Assembly: GCA_036378435.1 (NCBI GenBank)
Contig: DASUWK010000062.1
Coordinates: forward strand, 30,745-94,744
DNA: 64,000 bases
Source: DASUWK01 sp036378435
GTDB lineage: Bacteria > Chloroflexota > Dormibacteria > Dormibacterales > Dormibacteraceae
Direction: 5' to 3'
Shown here: positions 26,290-34,868 of the stretch, one piece after another
Layout of the letters: each line of letters opens with the position of its first letter
Numbering within the stretch: the stretch's first letter is position 1
Program-made: the position numbers and the translations under genes
The notes under the pieces: model-generated
What the model saw: the letters and a program-made list of their open reading frames with translations, nothing else
Told to the model about the DNA's origin: nothing
The model's database searches: none

Positions 26290-27288
26290 ATGATGGCCGA
26301 TTCCGGAACGTCTCCACGTGGTTTTGCCGGGCGCCCGCTCGCGCGGCGGTACGAGCACAAAGACGAGGCCACGTGGGACGCCTTTGTAGCCGACGCGTGG
26401 AACGGCACACTGCTGCACACGCGGCGGTATCTCTCGTACCACCGAGACCGCTTCGAGGACCGGTCGCTGGTGATCGAGGAATCTGGACGGGTCGTCGGAC
26501 TTCTGCCGGCCGCGGTCGACCCCGCCGATGAGCGCAATGTCGTCTCGCACCCCGGCATCACCTATGGCGGCTTGGTAACACGTGGCGACCTGCGCGGGGA
26601 GGCCGCGATCTCGGCCTTCGAGGCCTGCGTGGCTGTTCTTCAAGGGGACGGGCACGACCAGCTCACCTACAAATCGATCCCCACGCTCCTGCATCGGTTC
26701 CCGACTGAGGACGACCTCTATGCGCTGTGGCGGCTGGGGGCCACTCTGGCGAGGACGGATCTGTGGGCTTGGGTGCCCGCGCACGGGCGGCGGTCGATGT
26801 CTCGAGTGCGGCAGCGCGCGCTCCGGCGCGCCGCCGAGGAGAGCATCGTCGTGCGACAGGACGATTTGCGCCGGCTGCCGGAGTTCTGGGACGCCCTCGG
26901 TGAGAATCTCCGGGCGCGCCACGGCGTCTCCCCGACGCACACATTGGACGAGATCACGACCCTGGTCGATCGGTTCCCGGACCGCATCGCGCTGCATGTC
27001 GGCGTCGATCCGGAGGGCGCCTTGCTGGCCGGCGCGCTGACTTTCCAAACCCCCGGCGCGGTCCACATCCAGTACAGCTCCCCGACTGAAGCCGGTCGCG
27101 AGGTGGGTGCGCTCGACGCCGTTTACGACTCGCTAATCAGGGCAGCGTCAGCCGCCGGCCTGGCGACCAGCTTTGGGTCGAGCACGGAGGCCGGTGGACA
27201 GGTGCTGAACACTTCTCTCTATCACTTCAAGGCGACGTTTGGTGCGGCCTCGCTGGCGCACCAGTTCTTCACGCTTCCGCTCAGCTGA
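26290..27288 (+). CDS. FemAB/GNAT-fold acyltransferase-like protein
   Basis: About 332 residues from ATG 26290; TTG 26269 would give 339 and would start 3 bp from the divergent fdtA. The sequence has the tandem GNAT-like layout of FemAB/peptidoglycan-bridge or BioF2-like acyltransferases: NGTLLHTRRYLSYHRDRFEDRSLVIEE at the start, a central KSIPTLLHRFP, and GALTFQTPGAVHIQYSSPT followed by LDAVYDSLI. In polysaccharide loci such proteins may aminoacylate or acylate sugars. No substrate is apparent. Confidence 0.72.
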   Translation: MMADSGTSPRGFAGRPLARRYEHKDEATWDAFVADAWNGTLLHTRRYLSYHRDRFEDRSLVIEESGRVVGLLPAAVDPADERNVVSHPGITYGGLVTRGDLRGEAAISAFEACVAVLQGDGHDQLTYKSIPTLLHRFPTEDDLYALWRLGATLARTDLWAWVPAHGRRSMSRVRQRALRRAAEESIVVRQDDLRRLPEFWDALGENLRARHGVSPTHTLDEITTLVDRFPDRIALHVGVDPEGALLAGALTFQTPGAVHIQYSSPTEAGREVGALDAVYDSLIRAASAAGLATSFGSSTEAGGQVLNTSLYHFKATFGAASLAHQFFTLPLS

Positions 27289-27302
27289 ACGCGGTCCAAC
27301 TC

Positions 27303-28031
27303 TCACGCGCCGCCCAGCTGTCTGACCCGGCTGCGGAGCCATCTCAGCTTGTTCGTCAATACAGGCCGGCGGGGTGTGCGAGACACCTCCCAGTAGCGCT
27401 CGGTCGCCGGGTCGAGGGCGCGGTCAAGCATGTCTTTGTGGGCGTCGCGCAGTGGAGCAGCCTGCGACGCATAGCAAGCGAAAGCGTCCGCCTTGGTCGC
27501 CATTCCTTGCAGAGGGTTTCCAGCGCTCAGCTCGCGTGAGTCGGGCGGCGCCGACCAGCGGTTGCTGAGTCCGTACGGCAAATCCAGGTAGGCCACGCCG
27601 ATGAGCCCGCTAGAACGCCCTAACGCCAGCCAGCACGCTTCGGCGGCGATCTCGTGGTCCACATGCCACCTTCCCCCCAGCGGGAAGAGAAGCAGTCTGG
27701 GATTGGCGTGGTCGATCTCACGTGCAACCCGCTCAGCCAACCGCGTCGGACTTGGCCGTTTGGGGTCGTACTGGCTGTCAAGAAAGTCCAGTGATGACTG
27801 GCTCGCGTGGCAGAGCGTCAGAGCGTTGAGGTCTTCGGACCTCCGGGCTGCCACTGCGACATCGCTGTCGCTGAAGCCGCACTCAACATCCCAACTCGCT
27901 GTGGTCGGCACGGCTGGCGCGCCTCCGAAGACGGTGAGAACGACGGCGCCGGGATTGGCGGCAAGCATCGAATAGCAGCTCAGGATCGCGTCGTCGTAGT
28001 GCGGCGAAACAACGAGGATCTGCTGCGACAC
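27303..28031 (-). CDS. PIG-L / LmbE family N-deacetylase
   Basis: The 242-residue zinc hydrolase has the PIG-L signature SPHYDDAILSC (metal-binding His and catalytic Asp, residues 9-19) and HVDHEI, the second metal His motif, near residue 122. The family removes N-acetyl groups from GlcNAc-containing lipids, mycothiol precursors or glycans. Among glycosyltransferases and a 3-amino-sugar module it probably edits an amino sugar. GTG 28031 has a GGGAG sequence shortly upstream. It converges on the FemAB-like gene. Confidence 0.86.
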   Translation of the reverse strand: MSQQILVVSPHYDDAILSCYSMLAANPGAVVLTVFGGAPAVPTTASWDVECGFSDSDVAVAARRSEDLNALTLCHASQSSLDFLDSQYDPKRPSPTRLAERVAREIDHANPRLLLFPLGGRWHVDHEIAAEACWLALGRSSGLIGVAYLDLPYGLSNRWSAPPDSRELSAGNPLQGMATKADAFACYASQAAPLRDAHKDMLDRALDPATERYWEVSRTPRRPVLTNKLRWLRSRVRQLGGA

Positions 28032-28115
28032 TTGGGCTCCCGCAAGAGTCTAAGAGCGAGGGCCGCCAGTTCGGGGGGCCGAGGATCCGTGCTCGGGTAC
28101 AATCCGTCCTCCGCG

Positions 28116-28595
28116 ATGAGTCTCGACCCTCAGACCATCAAGGCAGTGCCGTTCGACGAGCGCTTTCTGGACGCCACATGGACGTGGCTGCAAGACCGGG
28201 ACCTGCACTGGATAATCGACGCCCGCCAGCAGACGCGTGAGGAGCAGCGCCGGTGGTTTCAGTCTCTGCCAGAGCGCAGGGATTACGCCATCTGGGGTGT
28301 CGAATGCGAAGGCACGCCGGTCGCTGTGTTCGGGCTTAAGAACATCGCCGCCAACGGCAGCGGCGAGTGGTTCATGTTCATCGGAACTCAGGAGTTTCGC
28401 GGTCGCGGCATAGGTGACTGGATTGTGGCTGAGATCGAGACCAAGGCGCGCGAACGCGGCCTGAACGAGCTGTGGGGCCGGATCCGCCCTGAGAATGAAC
28501 ACATTAAGAGACTGCTGCGGCGCAACGGCTTTGAAATTGGTCAAACAGAGGAGGGCGGGCGCCTGCGGATCCGCAAGCGGCTAGACACGGTCTGA
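28116..28595 (+). CDS. GNAT acetyltransferase (paralogue of the 29.8-kb gene)
   Basis: The 159-residue GNAT has VAVFGLKNIAANGSGEWFMFIG on the central strands, the acetyl-CoA motif GRGIGDW and NEHIKRLLRRNGFEIG at the C-terminus. It shares with the 29766 gene FDERFxDATWxW, QTxEEQxxWFxSLPxRxDYxIWGVE and AVFGLK. The product probably N-acetylates a dTDP-3-amino sugar or a similar sugar amine. A TACAAT -10 at 28098-28103 lies 12 bp before the ATG with no Shine-Dalgarno. Confidence 0.83.
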   Translation: MSLDPQTIKAVPFDERFLDATWTWLQDRDLHWIIDARQQTREEQRRWFQSLPERRDYAIWGVECEGTPVAVFGLKNIAANGSGEWFMFIGTQEFRGRGIGDWIVAEIETKARERGLNELWGRIRPENEHIKRLLRRNGFEIGQTEEGGRLRIRKRLDTV

Positions 28596-28624
28596 CGGCT
28601 AGCGGCGTCGACAGTGACCCACGG

Positions 28625-29707
28625 TCAGTCGAGCGAGCCGATGGCTTCGACTGGGAAGGCGGAAAGCACCGAAGTCGCGTCGTCAATCTGCTCCTGGCTC
28701 AATTCGCGGCGCCAGCGACCCGGCAGATCACCCCAGACCCTCTTTAAGTCGAAGCCCTCGCCCGGTTGATTCGACTGGGCGAGGTACTCGTCGACACTGT
28801 CTGACCACTCCAACCCAGCACGCGAGAAAAGCGCTTGCGACTGCTCCACAGGATTGGCGAGGAGATCCTCATGCGTGACTTCGATCCAGTTGCCGCAGCT
28901 GCGGGCGGCCGCCTCCAGAGCGACACTCTGGACCCCGATGGCCCAAGCCACCTGCTTCGTCCGCGAGGCGCCAGGTTCCAGCGGCGGCGCCGCAATCTTC
29001 GGCAGCACGCGTTCCTGCAGCCACGGATCATTGGGATCTGGCACGGGCCTGAAGTCCATCCGCATCCAGCTGGCCAGGACGTCCAGCGCGTGGCGTTTCA
29101 CCCAGACCACCCGGGGCGTGAACGTCACCGCCACCCACTCTGCGGCCAGCGCCGAGAACACTGACTTCACGACCACGACCCGCGGTGGCTTTCGAGCCTG
29201 CGCTGCGGCGAGTCGAATACTCCAGACGATTGGTCCGGCCGGTGACTCGACCAGGACCCTTCCGACCTTGGGGCGTTCCTGCAGCCACGCGTCGACTCGT
29301 TTCTTCAGGCGCGCAGAGCGGAGGAGAGTGCCGGCTCCCCCACCCAAAAACGAATACGTCCAAAGACGCTCGTAATGCGGCGCCCGGTCGCCTGGCTCGA
29401 CCACCGGTAGGGCCTCGAAGTTGGACCCGAGCGCGACCGGAACCCAACGGCGGAGAAGCGGGTTGTCCGGCTCATTCACTATCGCGGCGCCTGCAGCGCG
29501 GCCCAGGATCTGCCCAAGCCAAGTGGTACCGGAACGGGGAACCCCCAACAGGAGCACGCGGTGCGGCAAGTGCGGAACCTGGGGAGGATTTGCGCCCGCG
29601 GACCCGATCATGGGGCGGATGCCACTGCCGGCTCGAGACGATATGGAATACCTCTCGCCGGTCGTCCTCAAGACATCGCGAGGCGGTCTGCCGAGGTCGT
29701 AAGCCAT
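28625..29707 (-). CDS. Sulfotransferase family protein
   Basis: About 360 residues from ATG 29707. The 5'-phosphosulfate-binding loop LLLGVPRSGTTWLGQILGR and the 3'-phosphate region (VVWVKRHALDVLASWMRM) match PAPS-dependent sulfotransferases. It would sulfate a sugar hydroxyl or a lipid in or near the surface glycan, implying a sulfated polysaccharide. No PAPS synthesis gene is in the window. The frame is open further upstream, but it would cross the divergent GNAT gene. The two starts are about 58 bp apart. Confidence 0.85.
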   Translation of the reverse strand: MAYDLGRPPRDVLRTTGERYSISSRAGSGIRPMIGSAGANPPQVPHLPHRVLLLGVPRSGTTWLGQILGRAAGAAIVNEPDNPLLRRWVPVALGSNFEALPVVEPGDRAPHYERLWTYSFLGGGAGTLLRSARLKKRVDAWLQERPKVGRVLVESPAGPIVWSIRLAAAQARKPPRVVVVKSVFSALAAEWVAVTFTPRVVWVKRHALDVLASWMRMDFRPVPDPNDPWLQERVLPKIAAPPLEPGASRTKQVAWAIGVQSVALEAAARSCGNWIEVTHEDLLANPVEQSQALFSRAGLEWSDSVDEYLAQSNQPGEGFDLKRVWGDLPGRWRRELSQEQIDDATSVLSAFPVEAIGSLD

Positions 29708-29765
29708 GGCGCCGGATGTTAGTCCGATCGGCTTGGCCGGCGAGTTGCGCTTGTATCGTATCGCC

Positions 29766-30281
29766 GTGCCTGCAGCCCCCTCCGGCCGGCCTGACCTGAC
29801 AGAAGGCCAGCCTGCGTCGCAGCCCCGGACAATGCGTTTCGACGAGCGCTTCCGCGATGCGACCTGGGAGTGGTTTCGCGATCCGGAGCTCCGAAGGCTG
29901 ACAGGCGCAAAAGAGCAGACCAAAGAGGAGCAGGCGGCCTGGTTCGAAAGCTTGCCTTCGCGGCCTGACTATCGGATCTGGGGAGTCGAGCTGGATGGGC
30001 GGCCGGCAGCGGTGTTCGGCCTGAAAGCGATCCGCGCGGACGCGGCGACGTGGTTTGTTTTCATCGGCGACGCCGAGCTGCGTGGCAGAGGATTGGGCGC
30101 GTACATGGGCTCGGAGGTACGGCGGCTCGCCGCGGAACTTGGCATTCGCCACTTGCGCAACCGTCTGCAGGCCAGCAACGAGGCGATCGTGAACCTTCAC
30201 CGGAGCGTCGGCTTCGAGCTCGCCGAAACGGCCGAAGACGGATTCATACCGGTCCACCTGGACCTGCAGGGCGAGCCATGA
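29766..30281 (+). CDS. GNAT acetyltransferase (paralogue of the 28.1-kb gene)
   Basis: The 171-residue product from GTG 29766 has AAVFGLKAIRADAATWFVFIG, the acetyl-CoA loop LRGRGLGAYMG and NEAIVNLHRSVGFE. GTG is chosen over the longer frame from 29706 because TATCGT lies 5 bp before it and the longer frame overlaps the sulfotransferase start. Its TGA overlaps the aminotransferase ATG (ATGA), so acetylation is likely to follow the PLP transamination step: this gene is the best candidate for the amino-sugar N-acetyltransferase. Confidence 0.83.
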   Translation: MPAAPSGRPDLTEGQPASQPRTMRFDERFRDATWEWFRDPELRRLTGAKEQTKEEQAAWFESLPSRPDYRIWGVELDGRPAAVFGLKAIRADAATWFVFIGDAELRGRGLGAYMGSEVRRLAAELGIRHLRNRLQASNEAIVNLHRSVGFELAETAEDGFIPVHLDLQGEP

Positions 30282-31405
30282 GCAACGGCGCGGACGCACG
30301 CGTGCCCTTCCTGGACGTCGCGGCCGCCTATGCCGAGCTGAGCCAGGAGATCGACGCCGCGATCGCCCGCGTCAATCAGCGTGGGTCCTACATCCTGGGC
30401 CCGGAGGTCGCAGCCTTTGAGGCCGAGTACGCGCAGTACTGCGGAACCCGCTACTGCATCGGCACGGGCAACGGTCTCGACGCGCTCGAGCTGACGCTGC
30501 GAGCCATCGGCGTGGGACCGGGTCAAGAGGTCCTGGTACCCGCCAACACCTTCATCGCCACCTGGCTGGCCGTGAGCCGGTGCGGCGCCACACCCGTGCC
30601 CGTGGAGCCCGATCCGTCGACATACAACATCGATCCTCAACGCCTCGAACAGGCGCTGACCGACCGCACCGCCGCCGTGATCGCGGTTCACCTCTACGGA
30701 CAGCCTGCGGACATGGAGCGGATCAACGCGATCGCCGCGCGACGCGGCGTGCCAGTCATCGAGGACGCCGCCCAGGCTCACGGCGCTCGTTTGTGCGATC
30801 GGCGCGTGGGTGCGTTGGGGATTGCGGCGGCATGGAGCTTCTACCCCGCCAAGAATCTCGGAGCGCTCGGTGACGGCGGAGCGGTCACGACCGACGACCC
30901 TGAGCTCGCCAGGAAGATCAGGTCCCTCCGGAACTACGGTTCTGAAACCAAGTACGTCCACGACGTGCTGGGCATCAACTCTCGCCTGGACGAGCTGCAG
31001 GCCGCCGTCCTCCGCGTCAAGCTCGGGGCCCTGGACGAATGGAACGCACGCCGGCAGGCGGTTGCGGACGCCTACAGCCGCGGCTTGACCGGCCTCGGGC
31101 TGACCCTGCCTTCAGGCTTGCCGGGCGCTCAGCCGGTCTGGCACCTCTACGTCGTCCGCAGCGAGATGCGCGACTCCCTCGCGTCGGCCCTCGCCGAGCT
31201 TGGCGTCGCGACGCAGGTCCACTATCCGATCGCCCCGCACCGGCAGGAGGCCTACGCAGGCGGGACCTGGCCGGCCCTTCCCATCTCAGAGCGCCTCCAC
31301 GCCGAGGTGCTTAGCCTGCCGATGGGACCGCACCTCTCACCGTCACAGGTCGACACGGTCATCGCAGCCGTGCGCGAGGCGGCGTCCGGCGCGTCGGGCG
31401 CCTGA
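30278..31405 (+). CDS. DegT/DnrJ/EryC1 PLP-dependent sugar aminotransferase (FdtB/QdtB-like)
   Basis: The 375-residue enzyme has VPFLDVAAAYAELSQEI, the cofactor segment GTGNGLDALELTLRA, EDAAQAHGA, and the PLP lysine in FYPAKNLGALGDGGAV. C-terminal ERLHAEVLSLPMGPHLS is typical of 3-aminotransferases acting on dTDP-3-keto-6-deoxyhexoses. ATG 30278 overlaps the preceding GNAT stop. With the FdtA-like isomerase it would make dTDP-Fuc3N or dTDP-Qui3N. No RmlA or RmlB is visible, so the dTDP-sugar must come from elsewhere. Confidence 0.9.
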   Translation: MSNGADARVPFLDVAAAYAELSQEIDAAIARVNQRGSYILGPEVAAFEAEYAQYCGTRYCIGTGNGLDALELTLRAIGVGPGQEVLVPANTFIATWLAVSRCGATPVPVEPDPSTYNIDPQRLEQALTDRTAAVIAVHLYGQPADMERINAIAARRGVPVIEDAAQAHGARLCDRRVGALGIAAAWSFYPAKNLGALGDGGAVTTDDPELARKIRSLRNYGSETKYVHDVLGINSRLDELQAAVLRVKLGALDEWNARRQAVADAYSRGLTGLGLTLPSGLPGAQPVWHLYVVRSEMRDSLASALAELGVATQVHYPIAPHRQEAYAGGTWPALPISERLHAEVLSLPMGPHLSPSQVDTVIAAVREAASGASGA

Positions 31406-31421
31406 CCAGCGGACGCGCGGT

Positions 31422-31433
31422 CTGGCCGGCCAG
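31422..31433. repeat. 12-bp perfect palindrome CTGGCCGGCCAG
   Basis: It lies in the 42-bp gap between the aminotransferase stop and the GT61 start and is self-complementary without a spacer. It could be an operator, but GC-rich palindromes arise easily here. Confidence 0.3.
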
Positions 31434-31447
31434 CACGAGGACTGACG

Positions 31448-32668
31448 TTGGCGAAGGCGCGCTGGGCGCTGAAAGCATGCGACCTGGCGGGGCCGGCCCG
31501 GCCCGCAGCGATATCCGCTGTGAACGCATACGGAGGGCTGCGCAGGAGCAACACCAGGATCGTGCCGCTCCAGTGGCTCCACCTCGGCGAGCACGGCGAG
31601 CGGCTGCTTCTCGAGCCCGCGGCTGACGCGACCTCCTTCGGCCCTCGAGTCGGCCGTCAAAGCGCCGACGAGGAGCGGGTGCGGATACCGGCGGTCTGCG
31701 CCTGGCATCTTCGCGACGCCCGCATCTCGTCAGCTTCTTCGTCCGCGTTGGTGCGGTACGGGGTCGTCGCTGAAGGCGTGCCTGGACAGGAAACGCGGAT
31801 CGACGTCACAGCAGGCCACTTGCGTGGACACGGCCGCAAAGTCGCGATGGTCGAAGTCGACGAGGGTGCCGACCTCGAAGGCGGCATCTTCCTGGGCGGG
31901 AACGGCTCCTACAACTTCTATCACTGGATGTGCGAACTCCTCCCCAAGCTGCAATACCTGGACGAGGTCGACCGCCGCTTCTCCCGGCTTCCCCTGCTCG
32001 TCGACCGCAAGGCCGTCGAGGATCCCGGCTTCGCGGCCGGGCTGAAGCTGCTGGCCGGCGAGCGGGAGACGATTCCCATCCCGGCCGACCCGCTGACGCG
32101 TGTGCGAGACCTCGTCTACATCAACAGTCCGAACCCGGCCACCTTCAACCTGAAGCCGGGGACTAAGTCGCGCCCCGGTGACGCGATGGTGCGGAGATCC
32201 AGCATCGACTACTGGCGCGCGAAAGCTGCCGGCTGGCGTCGCGACGATGCGGCGGAATCGTCGCCGAAAAGGATCTTCGTCGCCCGGCGCGAAAACACGA
32301 TGCGCACCTACAACCAGGTGGATGTCGAGGCGGTTCTGAGCGAGCGTGGCTTCGCGACCGTGTTCATGGAGGGACTCTCTCTGCCCGAGCAGGTGCGCCT
32401 CTTCGCCAACGCGGACGTGATCGCCGGACCGATGGGCGCCGCCTGGGCTCACCTGATGTTCGTCCACGCCGGCGTGAAGTGCGTGAGCTGGATGCCCGCC
32501 TACGGCGGGGCCACCGGGTTTGCGACCCTGGCGAGGGCGGCCGGGGCCGACCTGCGCTACGTGCTCCACGACACCGCGGCCCGGTCGACCGCTGAGATGA
32601 ATGAGCTCAGCTATGCGGTCGATCCCTCAGCAGTCGCTCGAGCAGCCGACGACCTGCTCGCGGATTGA
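31448..32668 (+). CDS. GT61 family (DUF563) glycosyltransferase
   Basis: The 406-residue protein carries the DUF563/GT61 pattern: GGNGSYNFYHWMCELLPKLQYL in the middle, RIFVARRENTMRTYNQVDVEAVLSERGF, and IAGPMGAAWAHLMFVHAGVKCV near the C-terminus. GT61 enzymes include xylosyltransferases and bacterial capsule transferases with retaining or inverting chemistry. TTG 31448 is used as the start. An N-terminal basic, Ala-rich stretch suggests membrane association. It is read in the same direction as the aminotransferase, 42 bp downstream. Confidence 0.82.
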   Translation: MAKARWALKACDLAGPARPAAISAVNAYGGLRRSNTRIVPLQWLHLGEHGERLLLEPAADATSFGPRVGRQSADEERVRIPAVCAWHLRDARISSASSSALVRYGVVAEGVPGQETRIDVTAGHLRGHGRKVAMVEVDEGADLEGGIFLGGNGSYNFYHWMCELLPKLQYLDEVDRRFSRLPLLVDRKAVEDPGFAAGLKLLAGERETIPIPADPLTRVRDLVYINSPNPATFNLKPGTKSRPGDAMVRRSSIDYWRAKAAGWRRDDAAESSPKRIFVARRENTMRTYNQVDVEAVLSERGFATVFMEGLSLPEQVRLFANADVIAGPMGAAWAHLMFVHAGVKCVSWMPAYGGATGFATLARAAGADLRYVLHDTAARSTAEMNELSYAVDPSAVARAADDLLAD

Positions 32669-32702
32669 CGTTCGGCACTCGAGGGCCGCGTACGGCCCGG
32701 GC

Positions 32703-32708
32703 TAGAAT
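32703..32708 (+). promoter_or_regulatory. -10 element TAGAAT of the wzm-wzt export operon
   Basis: A near-consensus -10 ends 9 bp before the ATG at 32718 with no Shine-Dalgarno between, so a leaderless message is expected. TTGACG at 32665 is too far (32 bp) to be its -35. Confidence 0.5.
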
Positions 32709-32717
32709 GCAGCCCCC

Positions 32718-33617
32718 ATGCCGGCTTCGGTAGACCCGGCGGCATCGCTCACCGCCGGGCAAGCCGCTCAGGAATTGGAGTCCAGTCCCTCTCAGCACGA
32801 GGTGTTCATCCGCGCCGACGCGCCGGCGGTCGATTGGAACAGCCTCCGCGACCTCTATCGCTACAGAGAGGTCGTCTGGGCCTTCACCAAGCGGCATGTG
32901 AAGGTCAAGTACAAGCAGATGGCCCTGGGCGTCGGCTGGGCCGTGGTACAGCCGCTCTTCGCCACCCTGATCGTCACGCTGGTGATCGGACGCTTCGTGC
33001 ACGTCGGCAGCGAAGGCGTGCCTTACGCGGCCTTCGCCATGAGCGGCATGGTGATCTGGACGTTCTTCAGCGGCGCCTTGATGTTCTGCATGGATTCGGT
33101 GCTGCGGGACGGCGGACTGCTGCGCAAGATGTACTTCCCGCGCGAGGCGCTTCCGCTATCCAGCATCCTGGCCTTTGCGGTTGATTTCGGGCCCGCGATC
33201 GTCGTCTTCATCCTCCTTCTCCTGGTGGAGGGCATCAGGCCCTCCGCCTGGCTGCTTTTGATCCCGCTGCCGGTGCTGCTCGTCATGCTCGCCGCGCTGG
33301 CCTTGGGAATGGCCACATCGGCGCTGACCGTCTTCTTTCGCGACATCCGGCTGCTGATGCCGTTCGTGATCCAGTTGGGCGTGCTGGTCACACCGATCGT
33401 CTACTCGGCCAGCCTCATCCCCGCGCAGTGGCGCGGCCTCTATCTCGTCCTCAACCCCGTCGCCGAGGCGATTGACACGCTGCGGCGGATCGGCGTTCAC
33501 GAGACCGCGCCCCGCTGGGGAGACTACTCGGCCGCTTTGGTGTTCGCGATCGTCCTCCTCGGGGCCGCCTACTACCTGTTCAAGAAGCTCGAGCCCGGCT
33601 TGGTGGATCTGCTCTGA
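32718..33617 (+). CDS. wzm: Polysaccharide ABC exporter permease (Wzm-like)
   Basis: The 299-residue ABC-2 type permease has a cytoplasmic N-terminus, the coupling helix RYREVVWAFTKRHVKVKYKQ, six membrane segments and the C-terminal NPVAEAIDTLRRIG motif usual in Wzm/TagG/RfbA proteins. It exports lipid-linked polysaccharide across the inner membrane with Wzt. It is followed with no gap by wzt (TGA then ATG). The N-terminal extension of about 45 residues is longer than in most Wzm proteins. Confidence 0.92.
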   Translation: MPASVDPAASLTAGQAAQELESSPSQHEVFIRADAPAVDWNSLRDLYRYREVVWAFTKRHVKVKYKQMALGVGWAVVQPLFATLIVTLVIGRFVHVGSEGVPYAAFAMSGMVIWTFFSGALMFCMDSVLRDGGLLRKMYFPREALPLSSILAFAVDFGPAIVVFILLLLVEGIRPSAWLLLIPLPVLLVMLAALALGMATSALTVFFRDIRLLMPFVIQLGVLVTPIVYSASLIPAQWRGLYLVLNPVAEAIDTLRRIGVHETAPRWGDYSAALVFAIVLLGAAYYLFKKLEPGLVDLL

Positions 33618-34865
33618 ATGCCGCCCGCGATCACCTTCGATGACGTCGGCAAGGTCTATTCGCTGACCGCCGCCGGCAGCTCCCTTCGCGACGCGCTCTC
33701 CGCCCGGGTCTTCCGGCGCGCGGCGCCCCCGCTCGGTCCGGTGGTGGCGCTGGATCAGATGAGCTTCGACGTCCAGGTCGGCGAATCGGTGGGGTTGATT
33801 GGACGCAACGGCGCCGGGAAAACAACGGCGCTCAAGATCGCCACGCGCGTCGTGCGCCCCACGAGCGGAACGGTGCGGATTCGCGGGCGCGTGGGCGCGC
33901 TCATCGAGGTTGGCACCGGGCTGCACCCCGACCTAACGGGCCGCGAGAACATCGACCTGTTCGGCAGGATCCTCGGCTTGAGCCGGCGGGACGTCGCGCA
34001 GCGTTTCGACAGCATCGTCGAATTCGCCGCGATCAACGAGGCGATCGACCGGCCGGTGAGGCAGTACTCGTCGGGCATGCAGCTTCGCCTCGGCTTCTCG
34101 ATCGCGGCCCACCTCGAGCCCGACATCCTGATCGTCGACGAGGCGATGGCCGTCGGCGACGCCGCCTTCCAGTTCAAGTGCATCGAGCGCATGTCGCGCC
34201 TGGTCCGAGAAGGGCGCACGCTGCTGTTCGTCTCGCACGACCTGCCCTCGATCGAGGCCGTTTGCGCGCGGGCCATCTGCCTGTCGAGAGGGCGGTTGAT
34301 CAAAGACGGCCCCGCCCGGGAGGTGGTCGAGGCATACCTCGTCGAGGTGAACCGTGACATCGCGGAGCAGGACGAGGTGGTGCGGGCGGAGATCGGTGAC
34401 AAGCTGCGGCTGCTCGGCGTCAGCCTTCACGATCGGGATGGCCGGCCCCTCGACGAAGCCGCGTCGGGCCGGCCCCTCGTCGTGCGCCTGCGCTATGACG
34501 CGATTGAGCCGATCGCGAACGCGCAGTTCTCGGTCGGAATCTCGGATGGTCGGCCGCGGCCGATCACGCTGGCGTCCACCTTGGTCGACGGCAGCGGTCC
34601 GGCGGTTGTCACCGGGCCCGGCTGGATCGAGTGCGCATTCGAGGACCTGCCGCTCAACGCGGGCGCCTTCGAGATCTGGGGCTCGGTGCGAACCGAGGAC
34701 GGCAACGCTCCGCTGGTGGGCTGGCGACGGCTGCATCGTTTTGTCGTGACGCGCCCTGCCGGCGCGCAGGGCAAGATGGGAGTCACCGGCGCGTCACTGA
34801 GCCCCGTCGTGGTGCCGCACGGCTGGCGATGGTCCGGAGCGGCTGCCTCTGACGCGCAGGCCTGA
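33618..34865 (+). CDS. wzt: Polysaccharide ABC exporter ATPase (Wzt-like) with C-terminal glycan-binding domain
   Basis: The 415-residue ATPase has Walker A GRNGAGKTTALK, the Wzt-type signature region YSSGMQLRLGFS, Walker B ILIVDEAMAVGD and SHDLPSIEAVC. Residues after about 250 form a beta-rich domain (LRLLGVSLHDRDG, VVRLRYDA, WIECAFEDLPLNAGAFEIWGSV), as in Wzt proteins that recognise the capped, non-reducing end of the glycan before export. That suggests the chain carries a terminal modification; sulfate, acetyl or a Fuc3NAc-like sugar are candidates from this locus. Confidence 0.92.
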   Translation: MPPAITFDDVGKVYSLTAAGSSLRDALSARVFRRAAPPLGPVVALDQMSFDVQVGESVGLIGRNGAGKTTALKIATRVVRPTSGTVRIRGRVGALIEVGTGLHPDLTGRENIDLFGRILGLSRRDVAQRFDSIVEFAAINEAIDRPVRQYSSGMQLRLGFSIAAHLEPDILIVDEAMAVGDAAFQFKCIERMSRLVREGRTLLFVSHDLPSIEAVCARAICLSRGRLIKDGPAREVVEAYLVEVNRDIAEQDEVVRAEIGDKLRLLGVSLHDRDGRPLDEAASGRPLVVRLRYDAIEPIANAQFSVGISDGRPRPITLASTLVDGSGPAVVTGPGWIECAFEDLPLNAGAFEIWGSVRTEDGNAPLVGWRRLHRFVVTRPAGAQGKMGVTGASLSPVVVPHGWRWSGAAASDAQA

Positions 34866-34868
34866 CGC

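Noticed and set aside
32665..32708. A standard -35/-10 promoter TTGACG-TAGAAT
   Set aside because: The spacing is 32 bp, far from the usual 16-18, so only the -10 is supported.
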